Assembly: GCA_013397865.1 (NCBI GenBank)
Contig: VZTI01001729.1
Span: 1 to 64,000, forward strand
Length of the DNA: 64,000 nucleotides
From: Struthidea cinerea
Lineage: Eukaryota; Chordata; Aves; Passeriformes; Corcoracidae
Direction: 5' to 3'
The notes below the pieces were generated by a model that ran no database searches, was not told the DNA's origin, and saw nothing but the letters and a program-made list of their open reading frames with translations. Positions 36,282 to 64,000 of this stretch are shown here, piece by piece (position 1 is the stretch's first letter; each line of letters starts with the position of its first letter). The translations under genes and the position numbers were made by a program.

Positions 36282-37756
36282 CAAAACTTACCTCAAGAGT
36301 CAAAATATAAACTCAAAAAAATCACCTCACGCAGGCAGAATTGCCAGGTAAGTCCTCCCAAGTCCTGGGGCTCAGCGAGGGGCTCTGAGCCTCGTTTCTG
36401 GGAAAGCCACATCCCTCGGGTGGGCAGCAAGGGAGACCAGGCAGATACACCATGAGCCTGACCATGGGGAACCAGCCCCCCAGCACAAATACAGGCTGTG
36501 TGGAGTGGACGGAGGGAGCTTTTACATCATCCTCAAAGCAGCTGGCGGGGACAGACTCTGCCTCTCACAGCTGCTGCTGCAGCAGCTCTGCTGCCCGCTC
36601 TCCCACAGCAGGGCTGGCTGCTGCTGGAGCTGATACAGCCTCATGTAAAGGGAGAAAGGGACAGTCCTCACTCTTCTTCCGTATTTTGTGGCTGTCCTTT
36701 AAGAAATGGCATCATTTTGTCCTTTCCCGGCAGAAATCAGGGGATTGCAACACACCCAGGAGGATACAGCTTGAGGTACCCTGAGAGCCCAAGGGACTCC
36801 CAGAGGGGAAAATCATGCAAGGACCAGTGAGGAAGAAGAGGGTGTGACGTAACATCCCTTGGCCAAATTTTTCTGTGTCCAAGAAATGTAATGTGGCAAA
36901 TGGCGAGGGAGGACTGTGACAGATGTCAGGAGTGAAGCACTTCAGAGTTTTGTTTCTTGAGCACAGAGGCAGCTGTTCTGTGTTGCCTCCTCCTCCTCTT
37001 TGGTCGGTGATCCTGGAGGTCCACATTAGCCCTGCCCTGGTGGTTCCTCCCTCCAGAGTGGCGGGGACATCCTGCTGCTCCTCAGTGGGGAGGTCACAGC
37101 AAGATCCCCCACTATCCCAGGGTTACAAACCACCCTTCAGGGAACTGAGCAGCCACAGAGTTTTGTGAGGACTCAGAGCTGATGTCCCATTTTGGACTGG
37201 CAAAGATGGTTCCCACCACTCAGGCTCTTAAAACTGTGCTGTGCCCCGTGTCTCCCAGCCTGGGCCATGTTGCTTGTGCTGCAGCTTTGTCACCGTGGAG
37301 CCTCTCGGGTGACACTTGTCATCACCAGGGTAAGTCCAAAGAACTCACTGGGTGCTTCTTACCTTCGCATGGTGGATGGCATGGGCAAAGAGACACAGGC
37401 TGGCCAGTGGGAACCACCATCAATGAGACCTCCTTTCCCCAGCACACCAGCACCACATTGTCTAAAGCTCCTGTTCCCACTTGGGAACACCCAACCCACT
37501 CTGCCTGGTGCAAGGGGAGACCTGAATGGGCTGGTGCCTGCTCTGGGGACACCACCATCTTTCTGTGCCCCAGCATTACCACTGATCTCACGCTGGTCCT
37601 TCCTGGGCTAGGACCTACCTGGTGGATTCTTCATGGTGCAAAAGAGATGGGACAACTTACAGTGTCCCTCAGTTGGGCTGTTCCCAAAGCCTGGGGGGCT
37701 TCAGCGTGACTACAAAACACAAAGGCCTTGAGTGAGAGGTGGGGTTAAAGGCTGAT

Positions 37757-38781
37757 GTGGTTAGCAAATGTGAGGAACAGAAGAAAGTGGTGGATGCTTC
37801 CTGTCTAGGGGCTCACCATTCATGCGGCCATGAGGCGGGGTGTGAGGAGCCAACTCAGTTTTGTTACGCCTCAACAATGGTTGTCAGAGGCATGTGGAGG
37901 AAGGGTGCACATGTGCCACATGCAGAAGGCAGCCAGAAGAAGCCTTGTCTCTGGGAGGACTGCGCCTGGCAACACCCCAGAGGAGGCAGTGGGAGATACT
38001 GTGGAGGGGCTTCTCCAACCAGGTCTCCACCAATGGACGGCAAAGAAAGGTTGGACTGGGCCAATGGTTCCCTGTCAGCGGGCGGACTCGGGGGTGTAAA
38101 AACTGACTGCGTTGCTGCATACTGGGGCTTGCTCCTGTTCGCTGCTCCCTCCCTCCTTTGCCCCGGCCCCGGCGTGCCTTCTGGCTCTCCTGCCCTCGCT
38201 GGCTCGCCCTCGCACCTTGTCCTGCCTCCCTGTGCCCCTGACCGCCGCCTTGCTGCTTTGCCCTGTGTTCCTGCCTGGGCTGCCGGCTTCCTTCCCTGCC
38301 GCCCCGACCCAGCCGTCACTGCTTCCAACCCTGCCGCCCCGATCCGGCCAGCCACCCCGGCGCTGCCCAGGCTCCTGCTCCTCCCGTCCGAGCGCCCTCT
38401 CACCGCGTGTCCGGCGCTGTCGCCGCGGGAGCCGCGCCCCTCCGGGAGCTGTGCAGGCTCGGTCAGAGCCAGCCCGGCCACGGGCAGGCAGCGTGCACAC
38501 CTCCCGCCTGGTCACCGACAGCACTGCCCTGACTCGCTGGGGGTAACACCCTCTTTTTCTCTCTGTCCCCTCTCTCTCCTCTCCCCCAGTGCTTTTCCAT
38601 TTTCCTTTCTTCTTTTCTGTCTCCTCTAGCCCTCTTTTGTTTGGGCAACTCCTTTCCTTCTCCTTTCTGTTATCAATAAACGGTTTGTCAGATACAACGT
38701 TTGCCTCGTTTGATTTAATTTCGTTCCCGCCCATCCATTTTTAAAAGAACTCCTCGCAGTTCCCCTCAGTGGAACGCGACA
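37757..38781 (+). mobile_element. Probable solo LTR of an endogenous retrovirus, boundaries uncertain
   Basis: A CpG- and pyrimidine-rich block of about 1 kb. A TATA-like gtgtaaaaa lies near 38095, a GC-rich leader follows, then a poly-pyrimidine stretch, AATAAA (tatcaataaacggtttgtc, about 38675) and a T-rich U5-like tail ending ggaacgcgaca. The TATA, GC-rich part, poly(A) signal, short tail order is that of an LTR. No gag, pol or env similarity was seen beside it, so it would be solo. I could not find a target-site duplication, and the left end (tgtggttagc) is a guess. A CpG-island terminal exon is the alternative. Confidence 0.4.
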
Positions 38782-40539
38782 CTGGGGAATGAAAAGGAGT
38801 GGGGCTGAGGGAGCAGTTTGCCCCCAGTTCCCTGCCCTCCTGTGCCTGTCCAGACTCGCTCCCCAGTCTGCCTTTGCACATTTCAGCTCTCCACTGGTGA
38901 GAAAAGAGAGGACTCTTACCTGCCTGCCGCCCTCCAGGGCACAATCCAGGCACACCTGAGCCCTGGACACCATTACAGCTGCACACGTGGCCAGCAGGAC
39001 CATGACCTTGACTGTCAGAAAAGCTGTCAGCCCCAAATTTATGCAGGTTAGTGGTTTTAGGGCGCAAGGTGTGGGATGAGGGATGAGTCATGGTTCGCTT
39101 CACCCCTGACTCCATTCACAGGGGAGGAGCCTCTCTCAACCCTGTCAGCCATCCTGGCACAGTGCCCCTTCTCCTTTACCAGGCTTAACCAGTATGTCAG
39201 AGCACACCTGGCCCACCAGAAAGTCCCACCAGACATGGGGGAAGCATAAGGGTGTCAGTGAACCCACCATTAGGGACCCATGCCGGGATGGGAGCAGAGG
39301 GCTCACACATAACCCATGAACCCGTGGCCTGGGCGAACACATTTGCCTTACGAGGCTGCTGCAACTTAAATACGTGAGAGGAGCAAAGCTGGAGGTGGGG
39401 GGGATCACAAGGGAACAGACACAGTGGGACACCAGATTCCACGTCAGGATGATCTCCTTATCCATGCCCGTGTACCCCGGCTGCCTTCAGCGTGCATCCT
39501 CCAAAAGAAATATAAAAAGTTTCTTTTTATGTTGCTCATGGAAAATGAACTTGTAAGGAAAGGACTCTTCTGTGCAGCTGCCGGGAGAGGGCATCACAGC
39601 CCCAGGAATGAGGAAGGACCGGGCAAGCCCGGCCAGCTCCCTGCTCACCGTGTTCAAGCTACAGATCCTCCTCAAAGATGAGCTTGAGAACCAAAACTTG
39701 GGAGTCTTCTGGGTGCTGCTGGAAAATGAGGGACCCAGTCAAAGCATGCTCTGCATGAGGAGCTGCAGTGTTCCTGCAGCATGTGATAAAGAACACCTCT
39801 TTGCTGTTGTACCTGCCTGGGTACTGCTTCTCCTATCACTTATTCCCCCATTTTGTTCCCAAATTAACAAATATCCTGAAGGTACACACAGAATAACTGT
39901 TCCCACTAGGATTTAGCTGCCGGTGTGCTGTATCTGGCTCAGACCCGAAGCTGTGTTTTCCCCGAAGCTTTTTCCTGTCTTCCCTCTCCTGCTCCCCCTT
40001 CACAGATCAGCCGGTCTGAAACAAGGCATCGTCACCTTGTGTCCGTCTCCAGAATTATTTCTCTTCAAACCTCCATTATTTAACTCCAATTATTCAACCC
40101 CAAAACTATTAAGCTATCAAATAAGCCTTCAATAATTATTTGTTTTTAAAATTGATTATGAATTTACCTTCAAGGAAAAATGTCTTGGGCTCTGAAAGAC
40201 TTCATACAATTTATACTTCACTGAAATCAACATCAACCATTTCTTAAAGCCTTGACATCATTCATTGTCCAACATCTCCCACTCCCCATCAACTGCTGGG
40301 CAACTCAATCAAGTTCATCTCAAGGGAAGAAGCCTTCAAGACAGAAAGTTCTCCCCAGAAATCATGGATAATGGTAGCTAGTTAGAATACACTCTGCTCC
40401 CTCCATGGGGCAGGGGGTAGAGCCACCAGGACCAATCCAGTAGTATTTTTAGGGGCACTTTGAGGGGGGTGTACATTACCATGAGCAAAGTTCACCTGGT
40501 ATCCTGCTTTGTGAAGCTTTGCAGGAAGAGCAGTTGCTC
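38782..40539. other. Intergenic, nothing recognised
   Basis: No gene, RNA or repeat family was recognised between the LTR-like block and the next CR1. Confidence 0.5.
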
Positions 40540-40906
40540 AGGCTAGAGAAGATGCTGTGGAGACCTTGGAGCACCTTCCAGTACCTAAAGGGGTTACAAG
40601 AGAGCTGGAGAGGGACTTTGGTCAAGGGCACAGAATGACAGGACAATGGGAAATTACTTCAAAATGAAAGAGAGAAGGTTTAGATTGGATATTAGGAAGA
40701 AATTCTTCACTGTGAGGGTGGTGAGGCACTGGCACAGGTCGTCCAGTGAAGCTGTGGATGCCCCCTCCCTGGAAGTGTTCTAGGCCAGGTTGAATGGGGC
40801 TTTGAGTAACCTGGGTCTAGTGGAAAGTGTACCTGCCCATGGCAGGGGGGTTGGAACTGGAGGATCTTTGAGGTCCTTCGAACCCAAGCCATTCTGTGAT
40901 TCTGTG
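40540..40906 (+). repeat. CR1 LINE 3' fragment
   Basis: A well-preserved copy: gcaccttccagtacctaaag, tggatattaggaagaaattc, tgagggtggtgaggcactgg and tgcccatggcaggggggttg, ending attctgtgattctgtg. Confidence 0.93.
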
Positions 40907-43677
40907 AAGGGGAGGTGGTGTTGGCCCAGTCAGATTTCTTTTCTCTAACAGGACAAGGACATCCAACATGGGATGCTACCATATCATGGCAAAGAGAATC
41001 ACCCCAAATCCTGGCCAGTTCGGCTGCAATGTTCCTCTTGCTCAAACAATGGGGCCCCCATCTTTGCAAAACACAACTCGATGGGTATCCCCTCTGGTTT
41101 TCCTGAAAAAAGCTGATGGAAAGCAGGCTTCAGTTCCAGCATCTGTTCTAGGCAAAGAGGATTTTATGGAGTAACACTGATTTCCTTATTCTAGTTGGTC
41201 AAGTCCCCCATTCATGGTGTTCTCTTTTCTCTCAGTGGCTTCTCTAAAACCTGGCTTAGCACCCAGCTGACTCACAGGAGCTTGGCAGGGCTTCTCATTG
41301 CTCCTCGCCCCCATGTTCCACAGATGCTGACCTCAGAAAATCCTCACAGCACTGGGTGGGCTTCTCAGACTTCAGAGTAAAACTTCCAGGTCAGATGAAA
41401 CCCAGGCAGTATGATGAACTCCTGTTCTTGTCATCAGCCTTATCCCACCAATCCTGAAAGAAAAAGTGATGCTGGGAAGGTGGGTGCACATACCCATCTC
41501 AAACCCACCCCTGATTTTCTCCTCCACACCAGGAGCCTCAGACACCAAACTTTATCCGGGGGAAAACAAGCATCCAAGCTTCCTCCTCTTCTTCTTCAGG
41601 CTGTGGTCTAGATCCTGCTTCCAGCCTGCTTTCCAGAACATTAACTATGTCCAAACAAGTTAAAATAAGTGGTGAAAGTCACACTTGCTGCAACAGCTTT
41701 TAGTGTAGTCATTTTGCTCAATCAAATGAGATCTGATTAATCTAAAATAGGTCAGAGAAACACAACCTCTTTTTCAAGCACCCCTATTCATTTCTACCAT
41801 CACTGCAAGGGTCTTTGAAATGACAAGTCAAGCAGAACCAAGTAATTAATCAAGGTTTTTTTAAGGTTTCAATTTTTATTTTTAAAATGGCTGAGCTGAC
41901 CTGGCACATTAAACAAACCCAGCAGTACAGTACAGGAGAGTGTCGCCCTGCATAACAGGAGAGTTATGCCAAGACAGCATGGAGAGAAATACATTACCCA
42001 GCAGATTTTAAAACTGTAACAGCCTCTGTATTTCCAGGTGGGACATGACACAAAGACATCTACCAACAGTGGAGAGCTGCAGTCAGAAATCAGTAGGTGC
42101 AGAGCAAAAAGCCTTCTTTACAAACACAAGACCGAAGTTGGGCGGCTGCTGACACAATCCCAAAGCAGAGCTGATCTCAAAAAGACACGACACTGATGCT
42201 GCAAGGCAGGAGGGAACGAGCTACTTGTCATCCACAGAAGCCTATGTTAAATTCGTTTCTGCTCTTTCACACATTCAGGAAATCTGGCCTCTCTCTTCTG
42301 TTCCTTGGCACATCAAGGCCATCTCCTCCATTCTAGCTCCACTTTTCCTTTTCAGCTGAATTTTGTCATTTTTTGTGAACCTCCTGGATTAGCTCCAGCT
42401 CTTAGCACAGGCTGTGACTCAGAGCCATATTGCTGCTCCAGTCTCCACTTTCAGCACCTTTTCCCTTCTCAGGCTCCTTTCTGCTCTCCTCCTTCAGACA
42501 CGCTGCTGCCTTGAGATGCAGCAGGCTGCTGTGGCAGTCCCTGAATTTCCTCAGCAAGCGTGTAATTGCAGTTTTAGCCTTTGCTTCATCCTACCCTTTG
42601 GACCAACTCTGTCGCTTTCCCACCACTCCCTGTAGGCTCCATTTTGGCAGGAAGTTTCTATCCAGCTCCCATCCTTATTGCAGTTTTGTTGCTGTTGCCC
42701 ATTACTTGTCAAAGTTGGCAGCTGCTTCTCTAAGATCCCACCTTTGCCACCCTGAGTTGTCATCAGCCACAAACCACAAGATCCTACAGCATTCGTTACA
42801 CATATGCTCCATCCAGTCGGGCTTACGACCCCAAAATACATCTGCAGGCTCTCTATTACAGCTGAAAGAAGAAGCCATTAAAAAGTCTTACTGTTTTTAT
42901 GGGGGAAAGATGGGCAGATAATCAGTTCACCTTTAACAGTTTTAACACTGAAGATGTTGTCATTCACCAGACAAATGGACTATGCAAGCTCTTAATTAGG
43001 AATGGGCTTCAAACAAATAATATTCTTGGAAACTGGTCAGAACCAATTTTGCTGTCAGCCAAGAAGGGTGGGTTCTAAGAAAGCAAGCACCTAGTACATT
43101 CCACTGCAATCCTTTCTTGCACAGTGCTCTGCTGCAAACGTGCCCTACTTACACTGACCTGCAGCATTTTGAGACAGATGGATTAGGATACTAACAGAGA
43201 TCTCAGCCAGACTTTTATACACCTCACAATCCTGACCAGGCAACATTCTCAGCACTTTTTCAAAACCAGCCCCCTGAAAAGGGACATCAAGCTGGCAACA
43301 AAACACAGCAACCCCAGCTGCTTTGCAAAACAGTGGCTTTTGTGTCGATGTGGTGTCTACCCACCAAACCTCTTCTCAAGCCTTAGCCAGATCGTTTAAG
43401 TCAAGTAAGTGTCTCCATGGAAACCTCCTTTCTCAAGGAGCCTCCTTTGCTGGAGAAATCCCTGCACCCCTTTTGTTTAAAAAGGGAAGGCAGTTTGGTA
43501 GGAGCATAATGCCTGCCTAGAGAAGTGCCTGTAGCAACTAATCAGTCAGATTTGTGTTCTTTAAAAACACGCCCACTAAATGAAGACATTTCAGGGATGG
43601 CTAAAGGTGTGCTACTGCTGCTGCGACCAGCCAGTTCTGCTGTGCCCTCCATCCCTGTCCTGGCTCTTCACTTTCAG
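40907..43677. other. Intergenic, nothing recognised
   Basis: Serine/leucine-rich frames near 42430-42920 have no recognised domain. No RNA gene was seen. Confidence 0.5.
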
Positions 43678-43795
43678 CCTCACAGAATCTCCTGAGCTGG
43701 AAGGGATCTGCAAAGATCATTGAGTCCAACTCCTGGCCCTGAACAGGACAACTCCAAGAATCACATCATGTGCCTGAGAGTGTTGTCCAAATAAC
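43678..43795 (-). repeat. CR1 LINE 3' fragment
   Basis: It starts cctcacagaatctcctgagc, then tggaagggatctgcaaagat, agtccaactcctggccctga and atcatgtgcctgagagtgtt. It is of the same tail subfamily as the SINE at the left edge but continues into CR1, not a tRNA head. Confidence 0.88.
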
Positions 43796-46710
43796 CTGCC
43801 TTCTTCCCACGTGGTCTCCTCTCACACACATACCCCTCTCACACACAAACTCTTGGACCCAAGTCAAGTTGTTTAGAAAATCTCTAAACCCTAAAAACCC
43901 CTAATAGCTAAAGTAATACAAATCAATGCCCGTGCTTGAAACATAGGAAAAGTCTTATTGAAGCTACCAATTGATACTCAAATAAGACAATCTCTGTGTT
44001 TAAGAAAAGAAGATTAGTTTTAGCCTCTTCCTCCACCAAGCCCTTTGTAAACTGAAGGATATGAAATTATTTCTGGTATAAGATTGCTTGAGATCCCTCA
44101 AAAAGGAAATCAATTTTCTGAAAAGACAGTCAAAACAACTGAATATTTAATGGTCTAATATGGAAGAGAGAACTTCAATATTAGCAGGCAAATTAATAAT
44201 TAAGGGCTGTGATTAAAAATGGTTTCAACTCAGGCAAAACAGTTAATAAAAGTTAGGGGGGAAAAAAGGCACCAAAGAAGCTGTTAAGTTGTAGTCACTT
44301 TCAAGTAACAGCAGGGACAAGATATTCTCAGAAAAATAAGCCCTAGATGTTAAATTTTAAGTCAGAAAGTCACTGTTTAAGAGTCCTCTATAGACAGGAA
44401 GGTGCTGTAGACAGGAAAGGCTCCTCAAAAGCTAACAGAGATGCTGGTGCCAGGCAACTCACACATGAAAGGAGAGGGGAGGAAACAATGCATTTCAGAA
44501 CAACTACACCGAAATAAATCCATTCTCTTAAGATTAAGCTAATCACAAATTTTTTTAAAGATTTTCTGAGAACATAAAAACATGATGTGTCTGGCAACCA
44601 GAAACCAGGTCCAGGCACACCGTAGCAATCGTTGCCTTTTCCCACCCACCCATCACGAGTGGGGACAAAACAGCCTGGGACATGACACACAGGCATGGGC
44701 ACAGTCTTGCAGCTTTTCCCAGCAGAACGAAAGGCTTTTGGAAACACCCCTCTCCAGCAGCCAACAGAAACCAGGCAGGACCGAGTCAATGTGGAAGTCG
44801 ACGAGACAGAAGCACATTGTAAGAGGAGGGATAAACAGCCGCTGTTAATCCCTTTCCATTATGCAATAGAGGATCCAGAAGAGCAACTTAAAACAGATAA
44901 AAATAACCTTTTCTATGTTCTTTGGGGAAGTTTAGCAGAAATCTTGCTGCAGGAAAATAACCTGCCATGCATGCTGGGAGATAGGGCACACCTGCATTAA
45001 GGTTCTCATCTCAATGAGATGCAGAGAAGGGAGCGGGGAAGGGAATTAAAGAGAAGCCAGAGATATTAAAGACATTGTGGATCAAACTGAACCCTGTGCT
45101 GTCAGAAAAATAATCAACTGCCAAATCTGCCAGTCAAATGAGATTTTAGATCAAGAAAGATCCAGCCACTAATTCTTTTCCTCCCACATATGCCATCCTG
45201 AGGGAATACAAAGTCCTTTTCAAAGGGAATTATTCAAGCATAGTGGCCTTCCATTCCACAATTTCCACCTAAGCTCCAAGGAGATGAGCTCATTAATAGA
45301 TGAGTTCCATGTTGGCAGCTCTACTGTTTTGCCCAAGGAATTCATCCTTGGATACAAACTTTGTGAAAGGAAACTTAATAATACTGGGAGATGAAATACA
45401 CATACACAAAGGGAGAGAGGCTGCAAATTTTGGCAATAGACTTCACCCCTCAGCCTTGTGTCAAGCAGTGACCAACCTGGAGCACAAAGGATGGGAGAAG
45501 GCCCTTCAGAAGCAAAAGAACTGACAAACTCCCTACACCAGTAAAGCTGGTGTAAGAGCTGTCATGGACTGTGAAGCCAATCGGAAAAACATATTTGATT
45601 AAAGCCCAGGTGCCGGGAGGAAAGGGCTGAGCCAGCAGCAGGTCTCAGCAAGAAGGAATGAATTTCTGTCCAACAGAAAGACGAGAGGTTACTCCAGAAT
45701 AGGTTTAAACTCACCCCATGTGTGACCAAAGCAGTACAGAGAAAGCAGCTCCCACAGTTATAACACACAATTTTTTATCGATTTTTCTCTGTGTGTAAAG
45801 TTACTCCCTTGAGGGCCACTCACTATCCCAAAGGACTGCAGAAGAAGGGGTAAGAAACAAAGGTCATATTACTTCATTCAACACATTCAAGTACCTGGTG
45901 ACCACAAGAGCAATGACTTGTCTGGTGACAGTGAATTCTCCAGTTCTCCCCCAGCCCCAAGTTAAGAAACGCAGCAGTCACTTTATTAAAAATCAGTATA
46001 CAGTTGAACATAAGCCCAGTGTTTACAACCAGTCCCTCTTCTAGTAGTTCCAGGTTTCCTGTTGTTTTACAGACGATTGGCAACCCAAGGAATCAGTAGC
46101 ATATAGAAACTATCATTTCAAAAAATTCATGTCCCCACGTCTCCAAGGAGAAAGCAGCATCCATTATCAGTTTGTTTTCCATTGGACTTGCTCTAAGAAA
46201 CAAGAGTTCTCAACATATTTTGCAGGCAAATCTTGTCTTTGAATAGTAATTGCTTTGTTTGTTTATTACACAGGGCAGGGTCTCTAAAAAGCCTCACAGC
46301 GCTGATAAAATAACCCTAAAGGAGCTCTCTGTCATTTTTTTCCTGCGATTTATTTCCTAGAACAACAAAAAAAATATTGGAGATTTGTTTAACTAGTAGA
46401 GTTGCCACTAAAGGGGGAAGGAGGGAGTAGGGGGCAGTTCACACAATTTGGCAAAGAGATCATCCATGAACTAAGTTCTCCAGAGGCTGCAGGAAGCACA
46501 CAGAGGCTTTGTCTACGCTTCCTCGAAGCATCCAGCAGTGCTGCAGGAGGGATGCACCTTCACCCCCTCATTCCCCTCTCCACTGACAGCTGTTCACATT
46601 GCTGCTGCCTGCTTCCTTCCCTCCTCGAGTCATCCAAAGCACAGAGCAGCCTCCGTGGTGTAACAGCAGCTTGGCAGAAGCAGGCAAAGTGCAGCCAGCA
46701 AAAGATTTAA

Positions 46711-46716
46711 TTTATT
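46711..46716 (-). terminator. Candidate PAK1 polyadenylation signal
   Basis: AATAAA on the minus strand, 375 bases beyond the PAK1 stop. Others lie further on (46349-46354 and 46262-46267), so the 3' UTR end is not fixed by sequence alone. Confidence 0.35.
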
Positions 46717-47090
46717 AAGATAAACATGGTCTAAGGCTCCACATTATTTTTAAAATAAACACCGTAAGAAATATGAAAACAAACTGGCTTCGCTACGTGG
46801 AGGTCAGGTTCAGACGCTCTCAGAAAGATCTTCTCACTCATACAAAATGTTCTTCCCCTCTCGTCCCCACCACGAGGATGGAAGGACAGTTCACCATGTA
46901 AGATCAGCCGTGTCCCTGTGGTGTACCCTTCCCTGTACAGTGAACGATGCCTCTGCCACCCTTCAGGGCAAGTCAAAGTTGTAAGAACACCCCTGTGAAG
47001 AAGGAGCAGAAGGGGAAAAGGGCAAGTAATTCAGTCTCTGAAATGAACATCTAAAAGTCTTGACATGATGACTGTGTTGACTTCACCACT

Positions 47091-62036
<14,946 letters not shown>

Positions 62037-64000
62037 CTACAAAAAACAAAAAACAAGAGGATTTTCTTCAAGTCCTTTTTTCAGACAGCTACGAGAACTA
62101 GCTGTAAGAACAGCTCCATTGGCCACAGCAGGCTCTGTCTCATGAACCACTCATCAGAAATCCAGAGGCACATGGACACCAAAGAAGCCCTCAGTTATTT
62201 ACACACATACCAGCTGCAGCATTCCCTTCTGTCAGGACCTCCCCTTCAGAAATGATGGGACACAGACATTAAGAACATTTAACCTTCACTAGTAGTCATT
62301 ACTAGGTGCAGGATGGGGATACACAGGCCTAACACATGGAAAAACAATTATTTGTGGGAAACCTGCTACTTAAAGTCACTCCCAGCTTCAGCACCCTGGA
62401 TGATCTAAGATGTCTCTGCACTGCAATGTCTCTGAATTTGGAGGCTGGGCTCTCAATCGTCTTGGAGCCAACAGTCTGTTATAAAACTAGTCAAAGATTT
62501 CCCTACACCATGACAATTTGTAGCAGAAAAAAAAGTATTTATGATGTTTTCATACCAGCAGAACCACAGCCACACAGTGAGTGGGCTGTGAGACTCAGGA
62601 GAGAAGGTAAGAGACCCTTCAGAGCCAAACCTCCCCTGGCCTGTCCTGGGCAATGCTCGGCTGCTTTTCTAGGAACCTGACAGCACAGGCTTTAGCAGCA
62701 GTTACCAGCATCCCTCTGGTTTTGGAAAGCAACCTGAGACCATCTCAGTTTGTTCTCCCAAAACATGGCTATTCAGCCAAAAGAAAGTCTATCACTGCAT
62801 CCCTCGAAGGGAAAAGCACTTTGTCTAGTGTTCCACAGCATGTGGCTGCAGACTTTAACTGATACTGATAACTCCCCTACGGCAAGCAGGAATTACATCC
62901 TTTTTAGGGCAAAGGAACCAGACCCAGCAATTTCTAGAGCTCAGCTGGTAGCCAGTCCCCTCTCTAACAGCACCAGGGTGGCATATAGGATCAAGGGACG
63001 CAGAGCTGCATCCGAGTTGGTGTTTGCAAGTCACTGAAGCTGCCGACATATGGTTCTGCTTTCACAGGGTCTGGGGCTGAGCCTCAACAGATGTATATTG
63101 GCAAAGAAACTGCTCATGGTCATTAAGCCAAGAAATCCAGTAGCAAGCAGAGCAAGAGCAGGCTATTTTCAGACACCATTGGAGAGAAGCCAGACCCAGA
63201 GGGTTTAGGACAGACAGAGGTAGAAGTAGGGAATATGGCCCATGTTTGGAGAGGAGGGCAGGAGGAGAAATTTGGCTTTATAAAACCCACTCTACAATTA
63301 CAGAAGCAATGCTGTCTGCCCTGAGGACTGGTATTTCTGGACAAATATTCGTAATTTTCCCTCAAAGCCTAACACAGGCTACAAGCTCAGACTGCAAATG
63401 TTTCCCCAAGGCAAGGACTGGACAGAATGCTGTGGTGACAAGAGGCATTTGCCAGTTTTGCCCTGTTTAATGCTCTTTACTCTAAAATAGGAGGAGGTTT
63501 CCTACCTTCCAAAGAGTCAGGTGAGGATTCATTAATATTTGCACCAATGCTGTGTTTGTGCTGAGACGTAGAGATTGAGCAGCCTCCTTTTAACCTTTGC
63601 ACACATTTAACACATCTTTAGTACGTGTAAATATATTTTGGCTTTACAGTTTTAATCATTTCATTTACATGTCAAACTAAAATGTCAAAAGGCTGCTTGT
63701 CTGCTCAAGTACAGCTCCATTGCTCTCAGTGGAAAGACATTTTTACTTAGATTAAGATTAAAAGATTAAAACTTCATAACATTTTTCTGACTAGCCCACA
63801 TATAGAAGTTGACACCTGGAGCAAGCAAGGTGCCAGAAGGTACATCTGCTTCCCAACACTCCTAAAAGTAGCACTTGCACTTCTCTTCATGACTGAAGTG
63901 GGTGTATTTGTATTAGAATAGCACTTTCTTTTCCTGCCACAGCTGCTGCTCGCCCTACCTGGTTACAAAAATGTCTTGACACCTTAATGGTACCAAGATC
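62037..64000 (-). other. PAK1 intron, right window edge
   Basis: The next upstream PAK1 exon should encode ...KMSDEEILEKLR, and I do not find it here. No other gene or repeat family was recognised. Confidence 0.55.

Noticed and set aside
37739..38629. 296-codon plus-strand open frame
   Set aside because: It follows from GC-rich, stop-poor composition of the LTR-like block. It is Pro/Ala/Ser/Leu-rich with no domain, and frames on the other strand are equally long.
63506..63580. Possible minus-strand exon ending ...SSPDSLEG before gtagg
   Set aside because: It does not match the expected upstream PAK1 exon (...SDEEILEKLR), and the acceptor is weak. It is probably a chance open stretch.

Overview
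The window is nuclear DNA of a bird, most likely a songbird. About twenty CR1 LINE 3' fragments lie on both strands, ending in the avian signature (attctatgattctatga or its reverse complement). One short element joins a tRNA-Ile-like head to a CR1 tail, like the passerine TguSINE1 family. All recognised genes are intron-split and the intergenic space is large.

Two protein genes are supported, both on the minus strand. (1) 1610-18234 holds eleven coding exons of a multi-pass glycerophosphodiester phosphodiesterase of the GDPD4/GDPD5 type. The start codon and catalytic motifs are present, but the gene runs off the left edge before its last membrane segment and C-terminus. (2) 47091-62036 holds the last eight coding exons of the p21-activated kinase PAK1: the whole catalytic domain and the stop codon. 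The regulatory N-terminal half lies beyond the right edge. In mammals GDPD4 and PAK1 are neighbours in this same tandem orientation, so synteny favours GDPD4 over its paralogue GDPD5. All nineteen exons keep frame across their splice junctions and none is broken.

Layout: 1-1609, repeats with no exon recognised; 1610-18234, GDPD4 exons; 18235-47090, about 29 kb of intergenic DNA with a TATA box just upstream of the GDPD4 start exon, two CpG-rich islands (about 23.4-23.8 kb, with a GC minisatellite and the only N; about 32.55-33.2 kb, with a minus-strand splice-donor consensus), a poly(A)-tailed segment at about 26.4 kb, a 14-bp perfect hairpin at 36.25 kb and a probable solo LTR at about 37.8-38.8 kb; 47091-64000, PAK1 3' half with CR1 copies and simple repeats in the introns.

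The two genes have no evident joint function: GDPD4 is a membrane phosphodiesterase, PAK1 a Rac/Cdc42 effector kinase. I see no operon-like, CRISPR, phage or other unusual system. The findings concern gene structure, candidate promoters and repeats.
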